A stretch of DNA of 64,000 bases from Bidens hawaiensis. Taxonomy: Eukaryota; Streptophyta; Magnoliopsida; Asterales; Asteraceae. Numbering within the stretch: position 1 is the stretch's first letter; every line of letters starts with the position of its first letter. Where the stretch lies: assembly GCA_021521415.1 (NCBI GenBank), contig JAIQDT010001097.1:186001-250000 (forward strand), given 5' to 3'. Position numbers and translations under genes: made by a program. Positions 11,045 through 21,512 of this stretch are shown here, piece after piece. The notes beneath the pieces are model-generated. The model was not told the origin of the DNA. It did not search any database and worked only from the letters and a program-made list of their open reading frames with translations.

Positions 11045-12664
11045 CACACATATACGGACCTTGTAATCTACACACATATAATTACACGAATACGATGATG
11101 TGATTAAAAGGTTAACTTTTCATTTAAAATTAAAATGCCTAACATGTGAGGACTTATCAATCAAGTTTTTAAGTCCGTTAGTGTTAGTGCTTATATGTGT
11201 TATAAAAAATAAAGCATATTAAAACCTTATATATTGAAAACCTTAATTAATACCTATATCTGTTACTTTTTTAAGACCACGTAGTTAACGGTCAATTTTA
11301 AAGATAAAGATGAAAGTAGGAAATCAAAACATAATGCATTGAATGAAGATGGAGAGAGAGAGAGAGATTTTAGAGATGAAGATAGAGAATAAATTCTAGT
11401 ATAAATAATTAAATATTGTTATAAATCGTTATATTTGTTTCATAAAAAAGAGTTTAAAGTTTAATACTTTTTAATGCTACTCTTCACGTCACCTTTCTAT
11501 AAAGTTTGTACATAGCATATATAAAGATATTACTTACGGAGAAGCACTTAAAATAATATATAAAACGTCCATAAAATCCAAGCCTGCTTCCACTTGGAAA
11601 AGCATCGGGTTTTTGAGCTAATATTTGCAAAGCCGTGTCACCATTCCTGTCCTTTTCGAACACAATGTTCGGGTAATTGTGGATTATGTCTAATGCCACA
11701 TCTGCATCACCAAATTTAACCCTAGATCTGAATTATGAGAATTGATAACCGAGAAATACAATAATAATAGTTAATTGAATAAAGAGTTTGAAGATAAAGA
11801 AGATAAAACGAGTTTAATTTGTTGTTAGGAGATTATTGTTTGAGTACGAGATGGAATATAAAGTTTATTTGATTATTTATTTAAATATTAGGGTTTGGAT
11901 AAAAAAAATGAATTAACATGATAATTGTTAGAATCAAGTAAAGTAATTATATATAAAAATAGAGTAGTTATGTAATTACATCGTAGTTGTATGTATAATT
12001 ACTCTACTTGATTCTCACAATTAACATGTTAACTTCATTTTTACATTAACTTTTCCCTAAATATTATAAGGAACTAGAAAAGGACATGATGAGAGTTTAT
12101 CAAACATTATTTTTAGTCAGTTTTCTAGTAGTGATAAGACGTACCGTAGAATCCAGGCATGACAGTGAGAGTAATGAGATCTCCCCCGGCAACTCCAGTG
12201 TATGGACTAGTCCCTTCTTCTCCCGGAAGTAAATCGTGAGTCACCGTCAACAAGTATTCCAACGTCTCCTTATTTCCATTCCATGCGGCCAGCTTCAACG
12301 GCGTATCATGGGAAAGGTCCAGATCTTGCGTCATATTAGGTTTGTGCTTCACCAAAAACTTTGCATCAATCGTGTTTCCAACCTTAGCAGCATAATGGAG
12401 CGCGGTATATCCATTAAAATTCACCATGGACATCTTGTCCGTTGCACCAATGGCAACAATACTTTCCACAAGTTTCTGGACGAAACGGTGGGAGCGATTA
12501 GTCCCAACAGCGATCATTAAAGGCGTCTCTAATGCAAGTGTTATATGTTTCGTCATTAGGTCAGGGTCTCGTTTGAAGTATGGACTAGCGGACTTCCAAT
12601 CGTCTTGTATCGCAGCTTTGTAAATTGGCAGCTCGTGGAGTATATGATCATCCAAACTATTCAT
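5805..12664 (-). CDS. Ankyrin-repeat / PGG-domain membrane protein, gene B (defective exon 2 donor)
   Basis: Exons: 12664-12145, 11701-about 11552, 7943-7891, 7272-7236, 7141-6705, 6416-5805 (stop TAG at 5805-5807). Exon 1 holds ankyrin repeats (GYTALHYAAKVGN, DTPLKLAAWNGN). Exon 5 has a further ankyrin-like motif (NALHLAAKLAPPHRL). Exon 6 (612 nt, the same length as in gene C) encodes the PGG domain: PRMVFIDEH, then four hydrophobic segments beginning at SSCTVVSALTITMAFAA, with the PGG motif after the first. Every exon is open. However, the position matching the donor of exon 2 reads TTAAGT instead of GTAAGT; the next good donor, 14 nt downstream, would shift the frame into a TGA in exon 3. 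Intron 2 also carries a 2.5 kb solo LTR. The gene may therefore give a truncated protein or be a recent pseudogene. The cellular role is unknown; the family is membrane-bound. Confidence 0.8.
7341..7745. mobile_element. hAT-like MITE in intron 3 of gene B
   Basis: A 405 bp element with inverted ends CAATGTTGTAAAAGTAG (left) and, inverted, CAATGTTGCAAAAGTCG (right). Flanking 8-mers are ACTAAAAT and ACTCAAAT, one mismatch apart, which fits the 8-bp duplication of hAT elements. Internal inverted motifs around GAGTACTCCC are present near both ends. There is no coding capacity. Confidence 0.7.
8005..10553 (+). mobile_element. Solo LTR of a Ty3/gypsy element in intron 2 of gene B
   Basis: About 2.55 kb, related to the LTRs of the full gypsy element at 23519-32917: the start (AACATCCTAAAATTTTAATG), a TATA region (GATATAAATA near 8154), the array of AACTTCGCCT / AAGTTCGCCT units (8500-8885), the CCCATTCCTTGTTATG block and the end GGGGCCTTACA. 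There is no internal coding region. The expected first two bases (TG) are missing: intron sequence runs straight into TAACATCC. The paralogous intron of gene C near 16960 reads TTTCTAACCAAATAGG and represents the empty site. The 3' third (9540-10080) is a tandem array of GGACTGCGAACCTTRTACGTG units. Short open frames inside it are antisense to repeats and not genes. Confidence 0.85.
9540..10080. repeat. Tandem array GGACTGCGAACCTTRTACGTG inside the solo LTR
   Basis: More than ten imperfect units of roughly 45-60 bp, each with AAGGACTGCGAACCT, then TATACGTG or TGTACGTG, then a GYTGTRNNTGTA spacer. A higher-order pattern (about 150 bp) repeats at 9590-9740, 9740-9870 and 9870-9980. The same array, inverted, is present in the solo LTR at 55378-57729 (about 55855-56215), but the full-length gypsy element carries a different array at the matching place. 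Confidence 0.8.
10973..11045. repeat. Microsatellite (TATATG)n
   Basis: About twelve perfect copies of the hexamer TATATG in intron 2 of gene B. An open frame across it encodes only Cys-Ile repeats and is not a gene. Confidence 0.95.
11910..12036. mobile_element. Short palindromic MITE in intron 1 of gene B
   Basis: About 127 bp. The left arm AATTAACATGATAATTGTTA then GAATCAAGTA is mirrored by the right arm, which read inverted gives AAGTTAACATGTTAATTGTG then GAATCAAGTA. The same family occurs at the same place in gene D (44891-45040). No target duplication is clear. Confidence 0.65.
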
Positions 12665-13804
12665 TCTGATCAAATTTGTATGATCAGCTAAATGTGAGTC
12701 AATTCTAAGTCCTGGATTTATTGAATGAAGTTAAGTGGCTATATAGTAATCAAAAGAATTTGCGTCTCTAAAAGAAATGTGAAAGTGCACATTCAAATTT
12801 AATCAAAAGAATCATATCTTAAAAGAAATGTAAAAGTATATTTGACAAATGGTCATTTTTATGATTTTTAAAGAGTCAATGTTACAAAATCATTAAATTA
12901 TACAATATTTTTTACTTTAAAATATTTATTAGCTAGTTAAATCAGCATAAACGAAACTCAATCTTTCAACAAGCTATAATTTACTCAAAAAAATTAATCA
13001 TCCCTAGATGAAGTACATACCACTTATGTTACGTGGGTCAGACCTTCACGATAAGTCCAGGGGCGTTTAGAGGAGGCTCTCCGACTAATCTCACATCTCT
13101 GTGTATGATGTGGGACCAACCCAATTGACGACGATTGCTCATATGAGAGACTGGTTATAACAACCACCATGGATAGAATCATAGAAAAGATTCTTGGTTG
13201 ATAAGGATGTCACGTCTCATATATCACCAACGTGTTTTATGCTTAATTGATGACCTACTGAGAAGGTTTCACAGAGTCACCAAAAACCAAACATTGAGCT
13301 CCTAGTTGACAAAATAAACAATGTTGGTAACACGAGTGACCATCTCCTAGAGCGGAGGTGGAGGGTTGTCTTCATGATGGATTTAGAGGGATAACATGAC
13401 ATTTAAATTTTGTACATATAGTGGTTTTGGGAAAATTTAAACTTACCGTAAAAATATAGATTATTAAATATACACTATGAAGTTTAATAAATTTAAATTT
13501 TTTAATACTATAAAGTCTATAAATTACTTTAATTTTGTGTTTAATGATCACTCAACCCCTGACCTCACCCAACTATCATCGGTGCCACCATCATCCATTT
13601 CTTCATGTCCATGGTCATGGTTTAAAAAACACACTGAAAACAGATCGGTGGCCTAAAATCAGGACTGAAATCCAATGGCCAAAATGGGGAGAAACGCCAA
13701 AAATGGCAACATAGAACTTGATCAAAACCAACCAAAAACGGACCAGTATGCTTTTATTCAGTTATTCTTCTTCATAGCCATCACTTGCAAGTCACACCAA
13801 ACAA

Positions 13805-14110
13805 ACAACTAATAATATAGTAATAATAATAACAATAATAATGAGAATAAGAATAATAATAACTATTAAAGCAATGTGAATAGGAATTGGAATGGGAATT
13901 AGAATTGAAATGGGAATGGGAATGGGAATCGGAATTAGAATCAGAATCAGAATCAAAATCCTAAAGCTAATCTTAATCTTAACGCTAGCGCTATCACTCG
14001 TGACGCTGTTTCCACACCTACTACTAACACTACCACTAATCCTAATCCAAATCTTAATCTACGTACTAATCTTAATCCAAATCCTAATTCTTGTAGGTTT
14101 TTTGATTTTG
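13805..14110. repeat. Low-complexity region: (AAT)n, GGGAAT/GAATTA hexamers and CTAATCNTAATC units
   Basis: Between genes B and C. It runs through AATAATAAT, then purine-rich GGAATGGGAAT/AGAATCAGAATC hexamers (13880-13965), then pyrimidine-rich CTAATCTTAATCCAAATC units (13970-14095). It reads like two complementary hexamer tracts facing one another. The open frame over it (Met-Gly-Ile-Arg repeats) is a by-product. The remainder of 12665-14817 has no supportable gene; 13040-13350 contains a repeat fragment also seen inverted near 2350. Confidence 0.7.
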
Positions 14111-14817
14111 TAATGACTACATAGTTTTTAGAATCGTGTTACTCACTTTCAGATTAAAGTATTTCACTCATATGAATTCTTTTAAATGATACGACAATAA
14201 GTATTTCTTGAGTATGAGACGCGATTTATGAGAAACGAAGCTGTGAATTTATTGTATATAAGAGAACAACATAATCCCTTATAATAGGGGTTTTAACAGG
14301 TGAAAGTAAATATCAACAATCTTTCATGAAACATTATGTTTGTTGGTCGAAATAATTGTCTTGATGATAGTTTTCTTAACCGTTGCTTTAATTGTTACTG
14401 AAAACCATTTTTTTAACCCAGCCAGCTAGGGCTTAATTTGGCCCTTGTGCCCTGCCACCTGAATTGCTGATTTTGATTCTTTAATTTGCAATAATCACTA
14501 TATTTATGTTTTGGGTAATCAACTTAGTCAATAAATATGATCTAAAATAAGCCTACCAAACTTCTTCCAACTATTCCATTACCTATAAACAGTTACTTTT
14601 TTTTTTCTTGAAGAAGCATATTTCTAAACTCTTCTAGTCATTACAAAAAGAACAAAGCCAAATTTGTTACATTTTTTGTTGGCCACATCCCACATGATTA
14701 AATAGTTTCCAACATCCCCTGTGACATTTCAAACAAAAACTTGAAAGAATTTATCTTTATACAGATATTAAAATACAAGACACGTACAGGTTTGATCTTT
14801 GGAAAATATATAACGAG

Positions 14818-17800
14818 CTAATGAATCCTTCGAGCATTCTGCTGGCGAAACACGCTTCTTCCATATGTTGAGTTAACTAGCTCCACAAGTAAAGGAAATT
14901 GCAACAAGCCAAATAAACACATGGGAATACTTGTCGCTATAATAAGTGGAGCTGCAATCCATGAAACCTTATCTTTAAGCACCAGTGCAAGAGCCGAACT
15001 AAATGCAATCAAAGTTGATGCTATTGACATGAATAACGAAAGAAGTCCAATCGTCAATCTTTTTGGTAACGCGTAAAGGAAGTCATCTTCTGCATATCGT
15101 GAAGTCAGAATCCCTAAAAACATCAACACTGAAGTTGATGAAGAAAACAATGCGATGGCATCTGATACGATAAAAAGCATAAATGTGTTGTAGGTTAGGA
15201 ACATCGGGTTGCCATCATCTTGATTTCCGCCTGGGAGAGTGAATGCAGCTGCAAATGCCATTGTTACTAAGAGAGCTGCTACCACAGTACATGAAGATGC
15301 TGTGTCTTTCATCCATTGCTGCCCTTCTGCAAGTAAACCTTTATGGGCATCAGTGAAAACCATTCTTGGTGTTTGCCCTTTTTTGTTTAAATCTTCTTTA
15401 TAGGATGGCTCTATAAATTTTTCGACTTCCTGCACAAAATGCATGCTTTTTAATTTGTTAAAATGAAAAGTGAAGAAGATAATGTATATCTTTGTGTAAG
15501 CTTGACAAAAAGGGTCAGTCGGGTGTGTTCGGATAGACGTGCTAAAACGGGATTTTAGCAAAATAGGTTCAGGTCAAACATGATTTTTTTTACATATCAA
15601 TTTTGTTCAGGTCAAAACGTACAACTTCTAACCAAAATGGGCTCGGATTGAAATGAGTCATGTTAGATAAAAAGTATCAAAATGGGTTCATCTGCTATAT
15701 TTTTTCATGACGACTAGTGAAGGTGTGGCGTCAACGACGACGAGTAGGTTGTGGAGACAAACAGTTGTCGTTGGTCTGGACCAATGTTAAATAAGCAAGT
15801 TTTAATAACTTATAAGAGTGGCCTGTTTTGACATGCATAATTTAAGTAGAGTCAAATTGGCATGTTATATAACTTGAGTTGACCGAACTGAACCCATACG
15901 CAAGCCAAAAAAAAAACTGACTTAAATCAATCAGTTCGTTAACGAATAGGTTATCATTGTTGTTCCTAACTGATGAGGAACAGATACCTGAAACCATTGA
16001 AGCTCACGCTGCATTTGCAAAGCTGCACCCGTGACAACATTAAGCCGATGAGGCGGAGCTAACTTTGCAGCTATATGTAATGCATTCTCATTTTCTTCAC
16101 CGTCAAGTTGTGTTGCTGCAAATACCTTGTGGCCAGACATTTGGTGCACAAGATTGTACACTCTTTCTTGGCGTTGTTTGATGGCTGCAAGGAACAAATA
16201 AAACCCACCAACATCGTACCATATTATGCCTGGATAGGTTAATATGCATTCTTCAATAAGCTCATGAGTCCCGTATTTGACGGCTGTAGTTATTGCAGAT
16301 CCCAAAATACTCCAAGTTATGTCGTGATCGACCTTTTCTATAACGATTTTGCATATACGCTCCACGAGTGAGCTGCTCAGTTTATTATTTACTTTGATAT
16401 CATGGATGTTCTTGATTGTTGGAGCTACAAACACAATATGCCGCAATTAGAGATGAATCTGTTACGTGTAACGGCCATAAGTTGTTTATAGTTGAAAATA
16501 TAATGGCATTGCGTACCCACGTAATGAAGGGCACTCCAAAATCCAGCACTGAACTGTATAAGAGAAAATGACCAAAGGTTTAAAAGTTATAACCACGCGA
16601 TATGCCGTCCTAAATAGCATTATACACGTTGTAATGGTCTTAGTTCTCCAATTTCGAAATCTTCGGGTGTCCATATTACTTTTTGCATAATTTGGGTGTC
16701 ATTTTGTAATGTAGTTATAGATTTGGTTTAAGAAACTCACAGATTTATACCTTGTTAAAAATCCTTGGCAAGATTTTGACTTGAGTAGTTGCTTTACTCT
16801 TCTTCACAGGTATCACTTTCACAAAAGAAAAACAAAACAAAAAACATAACCAAAAGGACAAGTTAAATAAAGGTATCACTTTCACAAAATAAAAACAAAA
16901 AAACAAAACACCAGAACCAAACGGACAAGTAAGTTAAATAAATAACATAAACAAGTTTTCTAACCAAATAGGTGTTCTCATCTAATTAGGGTGCATGGCA
17001 TGATGGTGGGGTGAAAATGGGCCATTCCTAGAATAATTTTTTTCGGTGTCGACAAATAATTATTCAAGTCATTTTCATTTGTTTACGACATCGGTCACTA
17101 TAGCGAACTAACCACACTTATTAAGTTATTTTATTATTTAAGTAAATTATTTTTTAAAAAACAATATTTTGATTGTACGATTGTTGAAATTTTAATCAAA
17201 CTAGATACATTGCACGCACTGTTTTCTACCTAACAAACTAAACCGATACCAACCGAGTTCGTTTAGACGAGATGCATGGATTGATTGACACTATTATTAA
17301 ATGATAATTAACAAGTAACAACTCTCCGTGTTTTAGGCTATATAGTGGTTTACACAGGCTTTCATGTCAAGACACATAAAAAGTCGTAAAAATCTATTTT
17401 TATTAAAAAAAAATAAAAACAATTTCATGTTACGTTTTTATAATATTTGCACATTGTAAATTGTAAAATTGTAATATAGAGATAGTATTTTAGAAGAAAT
17501 ACTCACGTGAATATATAATACGTCCCCAAAATCCAAGCCTGCTTCCACTAGGAAAAATTTCAGGTTTTTGAGCCAATATTTGCAAAGCCGTTTTGCCGTT
17601 CCGATCGCTTTCCAACACGATGTTTGGGTGCAAATCGATTATCTCTAACGCCACATCTACATCAACAAATTCAACCCGATATAGTCAATGAATTCTGATT
17701 CCACGTCATCAAACGGCCGTCCACAAAACACTCATGCGAGCGCTTTGACCAAAAATATCAAACTACTTTAAAAAATATTGGTTAGAGGAGCCTCTCCATA

Positions 17801-18640
17801 AGGGTCAAACTTTGAAAATTGTTTGTCAGAGTGATTGTTTTGCCGATATTTGGACAATCGTTCATAGTCAAACTTTGAAACGACGGTTCACAAAACACTC
17901 TTGACCATCGGCCAAACTTTGAAATTATTAGTCAGAATGATCGTTTAGCCAAAATCTTGACGGCAGGTCTCACCACGACGGTCAAACTTGGAAATATGGT
18001 CAAACATTGAAGTATTATGGTAAAAACGGTTAACTAACCACATGTATCCGGATGACCTTTTAATACGTGAGATTGAGATTAGATGTCATACGGTGTATAT
18101 AGATAGTCCAAAATCGTACTTACCATAGAATCCAGCCATAATTGTGAGAGTAATAAGATCACCACCCGCAACTCCGGTGTACGGACTAACACCTTCTTCT
18201 CCAGGAAGCAAATCGCGAGTCACCGTCAACAAGTATTCCAACGTCTCCTTATGTCCATGCCATGCAGCCAATTTCAACGGCGTATTATGGTACGGATTCG
18301 GAACTCGCGTCATATCCAAGTTCTGCTCCACCAAAAGCCTTGCAGCAGCTGTATTTCCAACCTTAGCAGCATAATGGAGCGGGTTGTTTCCGCCATAACT
18401 CGTCACAAACATCCTATCCTGTGCACCAACGGCAACAATCCGTTCGATAAGCTTCTCCACGAACCGGTGGGAGCGGTTTGTCCCAACCGCGATTATTAAA
18501 GGCGTCTCCCACCAGTATGTTATCTGTTTCGTCATTAAGTCTGGTTCTTGTTCGAAGAGTTCACTAACGGAGTCCCAATCGTCTAGCAATGCGGCTTTGT
18601 AGATCGGTAGATCGCTGATTACGTAATCGTACTTAGTCAT
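14818..18640 (-). CDS. Ankyrin-repeat / PGG-domain membrane protein, gene C (intact)
   Basis: The intact reference copy of the cluster. Exons: 18640-18124 (517 nt), 17656-17507 (150), 16815-16751 (65), 16553-16517 (37), 16424-15988 (437), 15429-14818 (612, stop TAG). Total 1818 nt, about 605 aa, with phases agreeing at every junction and GT-AG borders. The start is the ATG of MTKYDYVISDLPIYKAALL. Exon 1 has ankyrin motifs (GNNPLHYAAKVGN, NTPLKLAAWHGHKETLEYLL). Exon 2 has GKTALQILAQKP. Exon 5 has a divergent ankyrin unit (ENALHIAAKLAPPHRL). Exon 6 is the PGG domain with four predicted membrane segments: VVAALLVTMAFAAAF, then PGG, FMLFIVSDAIALF, LTIGLLSLFMSIASTLIAF and APLIIATSIPMCLFGLLQF. Family relatives ACD6 and ITN1 act at membranes in salicylate or ROS/ABA signalling; whether this copy does is unknown. 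Confidence 0.92.
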
Positions 18641-19779
18641 TCTGGTTGAGGTTGATCACCTTAGCTGAACAATGTCAATGTTCTTCTGGATCTTGTAATC
18701 AAGACCTGCAATTAGATTAACTAAAGTCAGCTTAAAATACATTAAAAAGGATAAATAATAATAATTGTACAGTTTACCTGAATATTAATTTTGTATCAAG
18801 TAAACCAGTTGTCTTAAAATATTCCTCGGAGAACATAAATAAATGACTATAGATGTTTATTATATATCATAATTAACTTGTTGAATTTTGCTGGAAGAAT
18901 TATTTCGAGGTGAATTGTCAAAATAAATTAAATCAATATATATAATATAAACTATATTTGTTTTCATCGGGTCTTCAGTATTGTTTTAATATTATCTGAA
19001 TGTAGTAGTAAAGTTTTAAATGATGCTACAGACTCGTATGATAAAGTTCTAAGAATCATATATCTATTCAGAGTAAAATGCATAAAAGGCATTATAGTGG
19101 CTTTGTTGAAATCCCACCTAATTCATTATAAATAATTAACTTACTAAACTTATAAAAAGTTCATTTAAGTAAGAGTAGTTCATATAAGATACGGGCGTTT
19201 TTGTTATTATAAATTTTCCAAACAAAGTTTTGGACCACAAACATTAGAAAAATGAAAACAAATAAAAAAAAAAATTAACTGAGATGCTTTGTAAGGTGTA
19301 ATTTTTTTTTTATAATTGATGGTATATACGTGCAATCTCTTGAATTCTCAGAGAGATTATTTATGTACGTGTGAAAACATGGGAATGTCATAAATATAAA
19401 ATAACGAGTAAAAATAAATTTAGGTTACCCATTATTACCCATTATTATGCAGTACATGTTTCTATGATATTTGAATATGTTGTAATAGATTAGAGTTTGG
19501 AATGATTTGCGTACAACTTTTTTTACAAAGTTTTTATATGAACATATTATCGAACCAACCAGGCCTTTGAATATAGTACATAAACCATATGCACAGTTTT
19601 ATAGTTTCCCCAAAAGTTATACATAAGTTGGTTGCCTAATTGACTCTCTATCTAACTTACATTATATATGTTAAACATTACATACAATTGTATTAGTTGG
19701 TTCTCGTGTTTTTCTATTGAAAAAATGTAATGAAGACGTCCATATATATTAAATAGTATGAGGTAGAATGTCATTTAAA

Positions 19780-20420
19780 AATAAGTTTTGGACTAACCTT
19801 TTTAAATGATTTGATTTATGTAATTTGAAGTGTAAACTAAAGCATAATCTTTGTATGCTGGTTATAAACCCTTAAAACTGTGAGGTGAAGTTGATATATC
19901 GAGACGTTTATTACAAATTAGTATGTACAAATAATGAGTTGTGAAAGCTGCTGTGGTGTAGTGGTTATCACGTTTGCTTTACACGCAAAAGGTCTCCGGT
20001 TCGAACCCGGGCAGCAGCAATTTAATTTTTTTGTTTGATATTTGTTATCATGTTTACTTTTATATTATTAAAATTTGATAACATAAGTTATTTTCTCTTT
20101 GTTGGTTAACCGCCTTGTTAGTCAAGTATATGCTAGTTTCAGAAGGCCACGAAATATATATGTTGCTTGGAATTGGGCTAGCCAACAACTTTAAAAGCTT
20201 TTAGATAGTCACTAGTTGCCAAGAGCTTTTGTTAAAACTTATGCCCAAGATTATTGTAGGGTTGCAACTTGCAAAGGAGCCGTATCATGTCACTTGCGAT
20301 CTACTCTATATTGTCTCGGTAGAAGCTTGAAACAAGCCGGACTATAACAAACTAAAGTTAAGTTTTCACCTATTGAGTTTGACTATCATGAGCCTAGTCC
20401 AACATTTTAATTATGTACAT
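19780..20420 (+). repeat. Duplicated block containing tRNA-Val (copy 1)
   Basis: Similarity with 55010-58180 continues outside the tRNA: upstream GTAATTTGAAGTGTAAACT versus GTAATTTGAAGTGTCAACT; downstream TTTGTTGGTTAAC, then AGTCAAGTAT, GCTAGTTT, AAGAGCTTTT, TTGCAACTTG and GAGTTTGACTA in the same order. This copy lacks the SINE and solo LTR found in copy 2, so it serves as the empty site. It sits just downstream of gene D. Confidence 0.8.
19947..20019 (+). tRNA. tRNA-Val (anticodon UAC)
   Basis: A 73-nt cloverleaf. The acceptor GCTGCTG pairs with CAGCAGC, with discriminator A. The D-arm is GTGTAGTGGTTATCAC, the anticodon stem TTTGC/GCAAA closes the loop TTTACAC (anticodon TAC), and the T-arm is TCCGG-TTCGAAC-CCGGG. 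A-box and B-box promoters are intact. It is followed by a T-run (AATTTTTTTG) that can end Pol III transcription. It has a twin at 55154-55226. Confidence 0.95.
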
Positions 20421-21375
20421 ATAATTATTTTTGTTTTAATCAAATTGGATATATCGTTTTAATCTTTATATAGTATTTGCATTTTATTTAACAGTCGAAT
20501 ATTTTCTAAAATTAGTTATAACTTATAAGGTCATTAAGTTCAACCAATAAACCAATAAGACAGTAGGTTGAATAATTGGTCCAGTTATAAAAACATTGTT
20601 TACACAAAAGATAAAACAGATTAGTTTCAATCAAAGTTTGCCAAATCCCAAATGGTTAAATTGTTCCAACTTTGGTTCTATATTTCAAAGGAAAAGTAGA
20701 AAGAAATATTTTGGATACAAACAATACAATGCATTGAAATAATCAAATTAAGCATTCCACAAGAGTTGGAATCCTAATGATTTCAGTTTCAGTTCTTTGT
20801 ACTTAGATGTCCGGACGAGCTAATGAATAAGTCTATCATTCTGCTGGTGAAAAATGCTTTTTCCATATGTTGACTTAACTAGCTCCACAAGTAAAGGAAA
20901 CTGCAACAAGCAAAATAAACACACGGGAATGCTCGTCGCTAGAACAAGTGGAGCCGCGACCCATGAACCTTTATTTTTAAGCACGAGTGCAAGAGCCGAA
21001 CTGAATGCAATCATAGTTGCTGCTATCGACATAAATAAAGATAGAAGTCCAATCGTCAATTTTTTTGGTAATGCGTAAAGGAAGTCATCTTCTGCGTATC
21101 GAGAAGTAAGAATCCCTAAAAACATCAACACTGAAGTTGATGATGAAAACAATGCAAGTGCATCTGATAGGATAAAAAGCATAAATGCGTTGCGGGTTAG
21201 GAACATTGGGTTGCCATCATCTTGATTTCCGCCTGGGAGAGTAAATGCAGCTGCAAATGCCATTGTTATTATGAGAGCTGCTACCACAGTACATGAAGAT
21301 GATGTATCTTTCATCCATTCTCGCCCATCTTTAAGTAAACCTTTATGGGCATCAGTGAAAACCATTCTTGGTGTT

Positions 21376-21512
21376 TATTAAATCATAATTAATATAGAAT
21401 TACTTAATGGGTTAGGTTTGTATTTTATGTAATTGTCTTGTACTCAAGTGTAACTTATCATTCTATTTATACCATGTGTATCCTCACTTTGAGGATCATC
21501 AATTCATTCATA
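21376..21512 (+). repeat. copia 5' LTR (137 bp)
   Basis: Starts TATTAAATCATAATTAATAT and ends CAATTCATTCATA. It differs from the 3' LTR at two positions that I can see (ATAGAATT/ATAGGATT and CTTTGAGG/CTTTAAGG). It is immediately followed by TGGTATCATCCGC, of which TGGTATCA is the usual start of an initiator-Met tRNA primer-binding site. Confidence 0.9.

Noticed and set aside
10853..11098. Open frame with Cys-Ile repeats
   Set aside because: It is the translation of the (TATATG)n microsatellite in intron 2 of gene B.
13892..14113. Open frame with Met-Gly-Ile-Arg-Ile-Lys repeats and a hydrophobic tail
   Set aside because: Translation of hexamer simple repeats between genes B and C.
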